A program made the position numbers and the translations under genes. Under the pieces are notes generated by a model. That model was not told the origin of the DNA, made no database searches, and saw only the letters and a program-made list of their open reading frames with translations. 59,406 nucleotides of DNA from Methanobrevibacter sp. TMH8 (GTDB taxonomy: Archaea; Methanobacteriota; Methanobacteria; Methanobacteriales; Methanobacteriaceae), in contig NZ_JAHLZE010000003.1 of NCBI RefSeq assembly GCF_020148105.1, positions 1-59,406 of the forward strand, given 5' to 3'. Positions within the stretch are counted from its first letter, which is position 1; the number at the start of each line of letters is the position of its first letter. Positions 47,621 to 56,688 of the stretch are shown here, one piece after another.

Positions 47621-48853
47621 ATGAAAGCAAAAGCAATGAAGATAAGTGAGGGCGTATATTGGATAGGAGTACTTGATTGGGATTTAAGAGTTTATCATGG
47701 ATATACTCTTGATGGTACTACTTACAATGCATATTTAGTATTTGGTGATGATAAAGTAGCATTGATCGATAACGCATATCCTGGGAAAACTGAAGAGTTA
47801 ATGGCTAGAGTAGACGATGCATTTGCACAAGAAGGAAAAACTGGAGAAAATGCTAAAGTAGATGTAATTATACAAAATCACGTCGAAAAGGACCATAGTG
47901 GAGTTTTAGTAGATCTCCACAAAAGATATCCAAATGCACCAATATACTGTACTGAAATAGCTGTAAAAGGATTGAAAAGACATTACCCTGGAATTAATGG
48001 AGCAGAATTTATTACTGTTGGAACTGGAGATGCTTTAGAGCTTGGTGGAAAAACTTTAGCATTCTTAGATGCATTCCTTCTCCACTGGCCAGATAGTATG
48101 TTCACATTATTAGTAGAAGATGGAATATTATTCCCTAATGATGCATTTGGTCAACACTTATGTTACTCTAAAAGATTCGATCATGAAATCCCTGAACATG
48201 TTTTAATGGATGCTACTAAAAAGTTTTATGGAAATCTTTTAGTTCCTCTATCAAAACTTGTATTAAAGAAATTTGAAGAAGTTACAGAATTAGGTTTACT
48301 TGAACAAATTAAGATGATAGCTCCTTCACATGGACAAATATGGACCGATCCAATGAAAGTCATTGGTGCGTATAGTGAATGGGCTACAGGACAATGTAAA
48401 GATAAAGTAACAATCGTTTATGACACTATGCACTATTCAACCCAAAAAATGGCTCATGAAGTAGCTGAAGGTGTAATAGCTGAAGGATATGATGTAGAAA
48501 TGTTCTTCTTACATGAAGATGAAAGAAGTGAAATAGTAAAAAGCATTCTTGATAGTAAAGCAGTAGCTATTGGAATACCAACTATTAATAATGGACCATT
48601 CCCAAGTATTGGAGATCTTATGTACTATATGAAAGGTCTCGAATATGACAGAACTGGAATTGAAAGAAAAGCTGTCACTTTCGGTTCTATGGGAGGAAAA
48701 GGTGGTGCTGTGGACATCATAGCTAAAGAATTAAATGAATCTGGTTTCGATGTAGTAGACACTTGTGAAGTCTATTATGTTCCTGATGAAGCAGAAAACG
48801 AAGATTGTTTTAAATTAGGACAAAAATTAGTAGAAGAAGCCAAAAAACTATAA
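47621..48853 (+). CDS. fpaA: Coenzyme F420H2 oxidase FpaA (flavodiiron protein)
   Basis: A 410-residue flavodiiron enzyme that reduces oxygen to water with F420H2, protecting the methanogen. The metallo-beta-lactamase-like domain (1-250) has the diiron ligands His87, Glu89, Asp91 and His92 in NHVEKDHSG, plus further His ligands. The flavodoxin domain (about 262-410) begins [16 protein letters not shown], with [10 protein letters not shown] as a second FMN loop. AAGGAG precedes the ATG. It is first gene of the oxygen-defence run. Confidence 0.97.
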   Translation: MKAKAMKISEGVYWIGVLDWDLRVYHGYTLDGTTYNAYLVFGDDKVALIDNAYPGKTEELMARVDDAFAQEGKTGENAKVDVIIQNHVEKDHSGVLVDLHKRYPNAPIYCTEIAVKGLKRHYPGINGAEFITVGTGDALELGGKTLAFLDAFLLHWPDSMFTLLVEDGILFPNDAFGQHLCYSKRFDHEIPEHVLMDATKKFYGNLLVPLSKLVLKKFEEVTELGLLEQIKMIAPSHGQIWTDPMKVIGAYSEWATGQCKDKVTIVYDTMHYSTQKMAHEVAEGVIAEGYDVEMFFLHEDERSEIVKSILDSKAVAIGIPTINNGPFPSIGDLMYYMKGLEYDRTGIERKAVTFGSMGGKGGAVDIIAKELNESGFDVVDTCEVYYVPDEAENEDCFKLGQKLVEEAKKL

Positions 48854-48904
48854 AACTATAATTTAACAGAATATAAATAGAATATATCTATTATATTTGA
48901 TAAT

Positions 48905-48925
48905 TTATTTTTTTATTTTTTATTA
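48905..48925 (+). terminator. T-rich tract after fpaA
   Basis: TTTATTTTTTTATTTTTTATT about 50 bases past the fpaA stop; a probable archaeal terminator on the plus strand. Confidence 0.4.
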
Positions 48926-49119
48926 TTTTATCATTATATTATAATATTTTATAAATTATATTTTATAATTTTATATCTATTGTAATCTTATATTTATTGA
49001 ATTAATAATATATAAAGAATCATTATTATAAAATTAGTGAAAAATATAATAATAATAAATAATAATAAATTGGATATAGCATAAAAATAATTGAAAATAT
49101 TATATAAGGAGAAAAGAAA

Positions 49120-49533
49120 ATGCCAAAATATGAACATAAAATTGGAGTTACCAAAGGAACTGACGTAGAAAAAGAAGTACAAGCTAATTTCATGGGTGAG
49201 ACCCAAGAAGTAGGAATGTATTTAGCTATGTCTAGACAAGCTTCTAGAGAAGGTTATGGGGAGTTAGCTGAAGTATTTAAAAGATTGGCATGGGAAGAAG
49301 CCGAACATGCTGCAAGATTTGCAGAAATGAATGGAGTCATTAAACCAACTTTAAAAGAAAATGTTGAAATGATGTTAGAAGGAGAATTAATGGCTAATAA
49401 AGAGAAAAGAGAAGCTGCAGAAAAATCTGAAGAATGTAAGCTCGAAGACCCTTGTGATTTCTTTAAAGAAAGTTCCAAAGACGAAGGTCGTCACGCTAAA
49501 ATACTACAAGGAATATTGGAAAGATATTTCTAA
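49120..49533 (+). CDS. Rubrerythrin-family diiron protein lacking rubredoxin domain
   Basis: A 137-residue ferritin-like four-helix protein. Diiron ligands are visible in [23 protein letters not shown] and [13 protein letters not shown]. It lacks the CxxC rubredoxin tail, so it needs an external electron donor; CKLEDPC (about 107-113) gives two cysteines in a loop. It probably reduces peroxide. AAGGAG lies upstream of the ATG. It follows fpaA after 266 bases, and its own T-rich terminator follows. Confidence 0.9.
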   Translation: MPKYEHKIGVTKGTDVEKEVQANFMGETQEVGMYLAMSRQASREGYGELAEVFKRLAWEEAEHAARFAEMNGVIKPTLKENVEMMLEGELMANKEKREAAEKSEECKLEDPCDFFKESSKDEGRHAKILQGILERYF

Positions 49534-49951
49534 ATATTTTTTTATTTTTTCTAATAAATTTTTTCTTATTTTTTAAACTAATTATTTTTACATATTTTTT
49601 CTTATTACTTTAATTCAATTTTTATATTATATTCTATATTATATTCATTTTTAAGTTATTTTAAGTTATATTATTATTTAAAATATAATATTAACAAAAT
49701 CAATCTTTTTTTTTATCTTATTTATCTTATTTAACTTATTTAAACTTATTTTAATTTATTTTAATTTATTTTAACTTGTTTTAACTTAATTATCAATACT
49801 TTAAATTTATTTTCTAAATTATTTTATTTAATTCTAAAACTAAAAAAATATAAAAAATTAATTAACTGTCAATGTTATTTAAAAAAATATTTATAAATAT
49901 CATTAAATCATTAAATATAATCAATTATAATAAAATAAATTAGGTGAAAAA
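49534..49951. other. Low-complexity spacer
   Basis: No gene found. It has the terminator tract, then TTATTTAACTTATTTTAA-type repeats at 49715-49795. A promoter for the 49952 gene is probable in the last 100 bases. Confidence 0.45.
49537..49580 (+). terminator. T-rich tract after the diiron protein gene
   Basis: Three oligo-T blocks (TTTTTTTATTTTTT, TTTTTTCTTATTTTTT) directly after the stop at 49533; the clearest terminator-like tract of the window. Confidence 0.5.
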
Positions 49952-50329
49952 ATGAATGAAAAGATTTCAATAGCAGCATGTAATGGAATGAGTGCATTAG
50001 GCCTTGTTACTAGAGCCGTTAGTAATGATTTGGCAATTGATAAAGATAATATAGTTTCTATATGCATTACAGCTACAGCTGCTGATAATGATGATTTCAA
50101 TGAAATGATCAAAAAATATCCAATTTTGGCTATTAATGGATGTTCTGATTCATGCGTAAATAAAATATTAAAATCAAAAGGGGTTTCAGTTGAAAAATCA
50201 ATTAATGTAGATAAATTTTTAGAAGATAATAATTTAAAAGTAAATGATCCTTCAAGATTAGATGTTGATGGTGAAAAATCTGTTAAAAAATTAAAAGAAG
50301 CTATTTTTGAACAAATAGACTCTATTTAG
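49952..50329 (+). CDS. Putative zinc-binding protein (DGC-domain-like)
   Basis: A 125-residue protein resembling the DGC-domain group of putative zinc-binding proteins. It has an early Cys in AACNGMSALGLVTRA, a central cysteine pair CITATAAD and INGCSDSCVNKILK, and an acidic and lysine-rich end. The biochemical role is unknown to me. AGGTG lies five bases before ATG. It is downstream of the oxygen-defence genes and upstream of DUF166, with which it shares direction. Confidence 0.7.
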   Translation: MNEKISIAACNGMSALGLVTRAVSNDLAIDKDNIVSICITATAADNDDFNEMIKKYPILAINGCSDSCVNKILKSKGVSVEKSINVDKFLEDNNLKVNDPSRLDVDGEKSVKKLKEAIFEQIDSI

Positions 50330-50337
50330 ATTATATA

Positions 50338-50425
50338 TCCATTTATTCTGTATATTCTATTTATCTATTTATCTATTTATTCAATTTATTCAATTTATTC
50401 TGTTTATCTATTTATTCGATTTATT
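50338..50425. repeat. Simple repeats of TTTATCTA and TTTATTCAA
   Basis: The spacer after the zinc-binding protein gene is a mosaic of CTATTTAT and TTTATTC units in tandem. Probably replication slippage, possibly serving as a T-rich terminator. Confidence 0.6.
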
Positions 50426-50525
50426 ATCACTTCATTCAATTATTAACTATTATTATCATTAATAAACATAAAATTATAATTATAATTAAATATTATTAAA
50501 TAAAAAAGAAAATAAGGAAACAATC

Positions 50526-51203
50526 ATGAGCATAAAAATAGCTATCATTAGAGATGAACCTGTTTTTGGAGAAAGAGCCTGTGAAACAATAAGTAAAGAA
50601 TTTGAAACAGAAATGTTTGAAGTAGAATCTCCAAAAGGAATATTTATAGATGATATAGAAATTAGCCCATCATTAATTGAAAAATTAGCTAAATTTGATT
50701 TAATAATAACCTATATCAAACAAGCCGATATGACCCTTGAACTTATAGAACAACTACATGAAAAAGTTTCATGGATCATTGTAGGAGTTTGGAGAGGAGA
50801 AGGATTTAAAAAACAGCTTTTAAAATATAAAAATGTTTCTGTTCCTGATGCTATGTGTGAATTAGAAGGAAATAAAGGAAATTCAGTTTTTAAAGAATTC
50901 ACAGAAAAGTTTGGAAAACCAGATATAAAAATAAATTGTCAAGGAGAAAGAATAGCTGAAATTGATGTTATTAGAGGCTCTCCTTGTGGAGCTACAGATT
51001 TTATGGCAAAAGATATGATTGGAAAAGAAGCTACAGATATCGATATTACAGCTAAAAAAGCAGGTCTTCGAATCCAACATTACCCCTGTAGAGGTCATAA
51101 ATTACGATTATTCGCTGATGAAGAATCACATAAACAAATAGCTTCACAATTACACCATGATGCTGTTAAAAAAGCTTTAAATGAAAATAAAAAAGAAAAA
51201 TAA
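50526..51203 (+). CDS. DUF166 family protein
   Basis: A 225-residue protein of the DUF166 family, known mainly from methanogens and sometimes labelled thymidylate synthase without good grounds. It has an N-terminal Rossmann-like start (KIAIIRDEPVFGERACETI) and FDLIITYIKQADMTLEL. Conserved cysteines are Cys111 (DAMCELEG), Cys139, Cys153 (RGSPCGATDFMA) and Cys182 (HYPCRG), which could bind a metal or cluster; this is inference. AAGGA precedes ATG. It lies 196 bases after the DGC-like gene. Confidence 0.82.
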   Translation: MSIKIAIIRDEPVFGERACETISKEFETEMFEVESPKGIFIDDIEISPSLIEKLAKFDLIITYIKQADMTLELIEQLHEKVSWIIVGVWRGEGFKKQLLKYKNVSVPDAMCELEGNKGNSVFKEFTEKFGKPDIKINCQGERIAEIDVIRGSPCGATDFMAKDMIGKEATDIDITAKKAGLRIQHYPCRGHKLRLFADEESHKQIASQLHHDAVKKALNENKKEK

Positions 51204-51327
51204 TCAAAAATAGATAATAGAAGAAATAATAAGAATGAAAGAAAATAACTAGATAATGAAAGAAAATAATAAATTAATTTAATTAGTAAATAATTAGTAA
51301 ATAAATAATTCAATAATTATTTATATA

Positions 51328-52485
51328 CTAAAATAAATTAAATCCTAGTCCCATTATTAAGCTTATAGCGATTATAAATATTAAAAACCAAGATATTAAA
51401 GTAACAATTGGTTTAACAAAATTTTCAGGTAATTTATAATCTAATAATTCTTCAAATAAGTGACCTCCATCCAAAGGTTTCATTGGAAGAAGATTAAATA
51501 ATCCAACAGCTAAATTAAGGAAAGATATCCACATAAACAAATCAACTAATCCAAACCAAATCCATGGTAGCTGATTTCCATAGGTATTAGCTACACTACT
51601 CTCAATTTCATAATGTTTAACTCCCTGAATACCCATATAACCAACAGAAGCATTGTTTGGATTTTTACCTGCCGTGAAATTATAAGTTCCCGTGTTAGTC
51701 GTGATATCAACGGTTTTTCCTGGTTTTAATGTAGAAACCGCATCAGAATAGCTAGATCCACCAGTTATCTCATGCCCATTAATAGATTCAACTATCATTC
51801 CTTCTTTTAAAATATTATCAGCAGGAGCACCTTCGATAATTTTTTGTATTTGAACTCCATTTTCATTGAAAGCATCTGGAATAATAAATGTTGATATTGA
51901 AGTCATGATTAAAAATGCAACAGCAAAAAGACAAATGTTAGCAATTGATCCTGCTGCATAAACCCTCATTTTCGCAATTTTACTTGATTTTTCCATATCT
52001 TCTTCATCTTGTTCAACAAAAGCACCTGGAAGAACTGCAAAAAGCAATAATCCAATTGATTTTATCTTTATTTTTTCTGTTCTAGCTAAAATTCCATGAG
52101 CAAATTCATGAACAATTATAACTGTAGCTAATCCAATTATCCCATAAGCAAATGGGATAAAAATTGGAGAACCTGGAACTTCAACTCCTGGAATAACTAA
52201 AGATACAGAAGGAGTTTGGGTAATTGTAGAAAGTGAAAAGAATAATGAATATGTTATCAGAACCATAGCTATAAAAGAAACAACTATTCCTACATTCATA
52301 AACCATTTCCAAAATCTTGGAGATATATTAGCTATTCTGTCAATAAATCCTCTAAGACGTTTAGTTTTCCACATAAGCAAGGGAAAATTAATTTCTAATC
52401 CATGGTTAACTAATCTTTTCCTAAAGACTAGTGCAACAATCCATATAATTGCAAATCCAATCGCATAATACCATAATGCATTCAT
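51328..52485 (-). CDS. Site-2-protease family (M50) membrane metalloprotease with PDZ domain
   Basis: A 385-residue intramembrane protease. The zinc motif is H126-E-F-A-H130 in IIVHEFAHGILAR. The second motif is LLPMKPLDGGHLF near 335-347, whose Asp is the third ligand. Between them is a PDZ-like domain (about 215-285: GAPADNILKEGMIVESINGHEI). About six helices. It probably cleaves membrane-bound regulators or clears signal peptides. GAGTGA precedes ATG. Confidence 0.93.
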   Translation of the reverse strand: MNALWYYAIGFAIIWIVALVFRKRLVNHGLEINFPLLMWKTKRLRGFIDRIANISPRFWKWFMNVGIVVSFIAMVLITYSLFFSLSTITQTPSVSLVIPGVEVPGSPIFIPFAYGIIGLATVIIVHEFAHGILARTEKIKIKSIGLLLFAVLPGAFVEQDEEDMEKSSKIAKMRVYAAGSIANICLFAVAFLIMTSISTFIIPDAFNENGVQIQKIIEGAPADNILKEGMIVESINGHEITGGSSYSDAVSTLKPGKTVDITTNTGTYNFTAGKNPNNASVGYMGIQGVKHYEIESSVANTYGNQLPWIWFGLVDLFMWISFLNLAVGLFNLLPMKPLDGGHLFEELLDYKLPENFVKPIVTLISWFLIFIIAISLIMGLGFNLF

Positions 52486-52686
52486 TATTTCACTCTTTAA
52501 TAAAAAATAAAATTGATTTTTACTTATTGATTATGAATTTTTTAATGTATAAATTTGATTATTTAAGTATTAAATGTTAATGTATTAAATTGTTGATTTA
52601 TATAATTACATATAATTTTTATTATTTAATGTATAAATTTAATTATTTTAATTTATTTATAATATTTAATAAATTATTAATTTAAA

Positions 52687-53922
52687 CTATTTATTCCAAT
52701 TCATGGCTTCAAAAAAGACAACATCAACAATATCACCTTTAGTTATTCCTTCTTGATTTTCATCAACAATTATATAACCATTGGCTTCAACCATAGATCT
52801 AATTACTCCAGAACCTCTGCTCAATATAGACCTTACTTTTTCATCATCAGCAAATACACGAATGTAATCTGTTCGCCCTAAATTAGAATAAATCTTAACT
52901 TCTGCTTCTCTTTTTTCCATTCTAGGATTGAAGTCAATATTTTGCATTTTGAATAAAAATCTTCTAACAATTGCATCAAATTGCCCCATAGCAGCTACAG
53001 GATATCCAGAAAGCATGAAAATTGGAGTTTCATTTATTAAACCAAATCCAACTGGTTTTCCTGGCCTTATAGCTACCCCATGAAAAAGAACTTCTCCTAT
53101 TGCATCAACAGCATCAATAACTACATCTCCTTTACTAATAGCTGTTCCACCAGTTGTAATGACTAAATCATAATCTTTAGAACTATCATCTAAAATTTCT
53201 TTAACTGTATTAAAGTTATCTTGAGAATAGCTAATATCAACATTTGCTCCACAACTTTCAACCATAGATCCAATAACATATTGATTAGAATTAATAATTT
53301 GAGCTTTATCGAGATTTTTAGTGGGATTAACCAATTCATTTCCTGTTATGATTAACTTAACTCTTGGTTTTTTGTAAACTTCAATAGAATCAACACCTGC
53401 AGAAGCTATAAGTCCCATTTCTTGAGGACGAATGATAATATTCGAGTCAACAACTTTATCCCCTTTTTTAATATCTTCACCAGATATAGCTACATTTTCA
53501 CCTGGAGTAACTTGAGAATGAATTTTGATATATTCATCATCAGTTCCTTCATTTTCAGTAATAGTATATTCTTCCATTAAAACAGCATTAGCCCCATCAG
53601 GAATAGGAGCTCCGGTAGCTATTCGAATAGCTTCGCCATTATTAATTTTTTTATCAGAAAATGCTCCAGCACCAATTTGATCTATAATTTTTAGTTCTTT
53701 AATAATATTAGAAGAAGCACCAAAAGTATCTTCGGCAATAACTGCATAACCATCCATAGCAGATTTATCAAAAGGTGGAGAATCATGAAAAGAATAAATA
53801 GCAGTAGCTAAAGCCCTTAGATATGAATCTTTCAAATCAATAGTTTCTATTCCCATAATCTTCTGATTTTCAGCTAAGATATCTAGAACTTCTGACATTG
53901 GAATTAATTCAGATAAAAACAT
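52687..53922 (-). CDS. moeA: Molybdopterin molybdenumtransferase MoeA
   Basis: A 411-residue enzyme inserting molybdate or tungstate into molybdopterin, needed for formylmethanofuran dehydrogenase. Visible are FDKSAMDGYAV, GAPIPDGANAVLMEEYT, the catalytic-domain TTGGTAISKGDVV, RPGKPVGFG and MLSGYPVAA. GAGGAT precedes the ATG. A single copy is seen here. It is divergent from nothing; purL lies upstream on the same strand. Confidence 0.96.
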   Translation of the reverse strand: MFLSELIPMSEVLDILAENQKIMGIETIDLKDSYLRALATAIYSFHDSPPFDKSAMDGYAVIAEDTFGASSNIIKELKIIDQIGAGAFSDKKINNGEAIRIATGAPIPDGANAVLMEEYTITENEGTDDEYIKIHSQVTPGENVAISGEDIKKGDKVVDSNIIIRPQEMGLIASAGVDSIEVYKKPRVKLIITGNELVNPTKNLDKAQIINSNQYVIGSMVESCGANVDISYSQDNFNTVKEILDDSSKDYDLVITTGGTAISKGDVVIDAVDAIGEVLFHGVAIRPGKPVGFGLINETPIFMLSGYPVAAMGQFDAIVRRFLFKMQNIDFNPRMEKREAEVKIYSNLGRTDYIRVFADDEKVRSILSRGSGVIRSMVEANGYIIVDENQEGITKGDIVDVVFFEAMNWNK

Positions 53923-53950
53923 TTAAAATCCTCAATAAAAAATCATAATA

Positions 53951-54030
53951 TAAAATGTTGTTAGATAAATTTTTGTTATATGAAATCTTGTTAGATAAAA
54001 TTTTGTTATATAAAATGTTGTTAGATATAA
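53951..54030. repeat. 30-base tandem repeat upstream of moeA
   Basis: Exact 30-base period: 53951-53980, 53981-54010, and a partial third at 54011-54030. Core TAAAATGTTGTTAGATAAA, then TTTTTGTTATA. It lies 30 to 110 bases upstream of the moeA start and could affect its promoter. Confidence 0.8.
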
Positions 54031-54073
54031 TAATAAAATTATTAAATAAATATAATTAATAATAATATTGAAA

Positions 54074-56341
54074 TTAAGCCATAAATGCTTCAATAACACC
54101 ATTATATGCATCTTTTAGATCTTCAACAGCTATTTCAATATCACGTGATAATTTTAGAGTATTGCCTTTAACTTCACCAATACAAGCACAAGGAACATCA
54201 ATACTATCCAAGACATCATCTAAAACATTAGGTTTTACTGTGATAATATATCTTCCATGACTTTCTGAAAATAAAATATTGTTTAAGGATACTTTTCCTT
54301 CATTATTATCTTCTGTAGGAATTTTATCCAAGTCAATTTCTGCACCTATACCACTTGATATTCCCATTTCACTAAGTGCTATAGCTATTCCTCCAGCAGA
54401 ACAGTCATGAATAGCTGTTATATTATTTTCAACACCTTTAAATTTTCCAGGATCATTATCTAAAAGATTTAATATAGATTTTGAAGCTACAATCTCATCA
54501 TCAATTCTGATTTTTGGAGCTTCACCTTGTTCAAGACTGTGAACAGCTCTATGATATTCAGACCCATCTACTTCATCATAGGTTTTTCCAATTATGACAA
54601 TTTTGTCTCCTTCATTTTTAAAATCAAGAGTTCGGACATTATCAAGGTTAGCTACACCAACAACACCAACAGTAGGAGATGGATTGATTTTTATACCTTC
54701 TGTTTCATTGTAAAAGCTTACATTACCACTGATAACAGGTGTTTTGAACTTTTCAGCTAAATCAGACATTCCTTGAACACATTGTTTAAATTGCCAAAGT
54801 ATTTCTGGATTTTCTGGATTTCCAAAGTTTAAACAATCAACAACAGCATAAGGCTCCCCACCCATAGAAACAACATTCCTAATAGCTTCAGCTACACTTC
54901 CAGCTCCCCCATCATATGGAGAGAGCTTTGTATGAATACTATTACAATCACAACTAAGTACAACTGCGTTCTCATCATCTACTTTAAGTACAGCAGCATC
55001 ATCTCCAGGTTTTACAACAGTTCTAATTTGAACTTCATGATCATACTGTTTATAAACCCACTTTTTAGTAGCTATATTAGGTGAAGAGAGAATTTTAAGA
55101 ATTGACTCATCTATTGATGGATCTTCAACTTTAACATAATTTTCATCCTTTTGAAGAGGAGTGGTATCCCGATTAAGTGAAGGAGGATCTGCAAGAAGTA
55201 CTGCTGGCATACAAGCTATTGGTTTACCATAAGTTTCTTTTATTCCATCACCAACAATAAGAATATTTTCATTAGACTCATTTTTTACATCATTGCTCTT
55301 GTTTTTATCAGTATTATCATCTTCAACAATCATCAACTTATTATCAGTAACTTTACCAATGATAGCTCTTGGAAGTTCATATTTATCACAAATAGCAAAA
55401 GCTTCATCTACATATTTTGGGTTTATAACAAAAACCATTCTTTCCTGGGATTCTGATAACATTATTTCATAAGGAGTCATTCCTTCTTCTCGAAGAGGTA
55501 TAGAATTTAAATCAACTACTGCCCCATTTCCACATTTATCCACAAGTTCAGAAATACAGCAAGTAAGTCCTCCTCCACCAAGATCTTTAACTCCAGATAC
55601 ATCAATTTTTTCAAGAATTTCAAGAGAAGCTTCTAATACCTTTTTCTTTGTAAATGGATCTCCAACCTGAACAGCTGGCCTATCTTCAATTTCAGAATCA
55701 GATGTTAACTCTTCTGAAGCGAATGTTACACCATGAATTCCATCTCTTCCAGTCATTCCACCCATAAGAAGGAAAACATCTCCTACATTAGGAGCTATTC
55801 CTTTAACAATTTTATCTTTTTCAACAAGTCCTGCACACATTACATTTACAAGTGGGTTTGTTCTAAATGACTCATCGAATTCAACTTCTCCACCAACAGT
55901 AGGAACACCTACACGATTTCCATAATCTGAAATACCTTTAACAACATGTTCAAATAAATATCGGGATTTTTGATCTTCAAGTGGTCCAAAACGAAGACTA
56001 TCTAAAAGAGCTATTGGCATTGCACCCATCGAAATAATATCTCTGAGTATTCCTCCAATTCCAGTTCCAGCTCCCCCATAAGGTTCAATAGCTGAAGGAT
56101 GATTGTGACTTTCAATTCCCACAGCAAGAGCTAGCTTATCAGTTATAGCTACCATTCCTGCATCGTCACCAGGCCCCATTATTATATTTTCCCCTTCTGT
56201 AGGAAAGAGACCAAGAATAGGCCTACTACTTTTGTATGAACAGTGCTCAGAGAACATTATATCTAACATTCCTTCTTCTAGTTCATTAGGTTCTCTTCCA
56301 AGTTTTTCTTTAATATATTTCATTTCAGAATCTTCTAGCAT
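54074..56341 (-). CDS. purL: Phosphoribosylformylglycinamidine synthase, PurL subunit
   Basis: A 755-residue small-form PurL, using ATP and glutamine-derived ammonia to make FGAM in purine synthesis; PurQ and PurS would be separate. It has the N-terminal [36 protein letters not shown] (split), [14 protein letters not shown], and the second-half [18 protein letters not shown] and [16 protein letters not shown] use the ATG at 56341 with AGGAAGTG upstream, not the GTG two codons before. A charged Asn/Asp/Lys loop near 350-363 is an insertion. Confidence 0.97.
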   Translation of the reverse strand: MLEDSEMKYIKEKLGREPNELEEGMLDIMFSEHCSYKSSRPILGLFPTEGENIIMGPGDDAGMVAITDKLALAVGIESHNHPSAIEPYGGAGTGIGGILRDIISMGAMPIALLDSLRFGPLEDQKSRYLFEHVVKGISDYGNRVGVPTVGGEVEFDESFRTNPLVNVMCAGLVEKDKIVKGIAPNVGDVFLLMGGMTGRDGIHGVTFASEELTSDSEIEDRPAVQVGDPFTKKKVLEASLEILEKIDVSGVKDLGGGGLTCCISELVDKCGNGAVVDLNSIPLREEGMTPYEIMLSESQERMVFVINPKYVDEAFAICDKYELPRAIIGKVTDNKLMIVEDDNTDKNKSNDVKNESNENILIVGDGIKETYGKPIACMPAVLLADPPSLNRDTTPLQKDENYVKVEDPSIDESILKILSSPNIATKKWVYKQYDHEVQIRTVVKPGDDAAVLKVDDENAVVLSCDCNSIHTKLSPYDGGAGSVAEAIRNVVSMGGEPYAVVDCLNFGNPENPEILWQFKQCVQGMSDLAEKFKTPVISGNVSFYNETEGIKINPSPTVGVVGVANLDNVRTLDFKNEGDKIVIIGKTYDEVDGSEYHRAVHSLEQGEAPKIRIDDEIVASKSILNLLDNDPGKFKGVENNITAIHDCSAGGIAIALSEMGISSGIGAEIDLDKIPTEDNNEGKVSLNNILFSESHGRYIITVKPNVLDDVLDSIDVPCACIGEVKGNTLKLSRDIEIAVEDLKDAYNGVIEAFMA

Positions 56342-56688
56342 TCCCACACTTCCTAATAATAATGATATAAAAAGATTAATTAAATGATAAAAATTATACT
56401 AAAATTACAATATTTATAATATTATACTAAATAATACTAAATTGCAATAATTATAATAATTACAATAATTTAGATATGATATAATTTAACTATGATAATT
56501 TATAATTAATTGTATAATAAGTTGTATAAAACTTAATATAATTATCTTTCTACAACTTAGTTAAAATACTTTATATAAATATCATATATTTATTATAAAT
56601 AATGATTAAAAAAATAAAAAAAATAAAAAAGTGAGATAATTAAAATAATTAATTATTATCTCTTTAAATATAGATATATTATTTTGTT
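56342..56688. other. Spacer between purL and adhesin 2
   Basis: No gene found. 56607-56632 is an A-rich tract that reads as oligo-T on the minus strand, just past the adhesin 2 stop, so a probable terminator. The purL promoter must lie in the left part. Confidence 0.5.
56607..56632 (-). terminator. T-rich tract downstream of adhesin 2
   Basis: On the minus strand oligo-T blocks follow the adhesin stop (56689) by about 60 bases. There is no hairpin. Confidence 0.4.
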
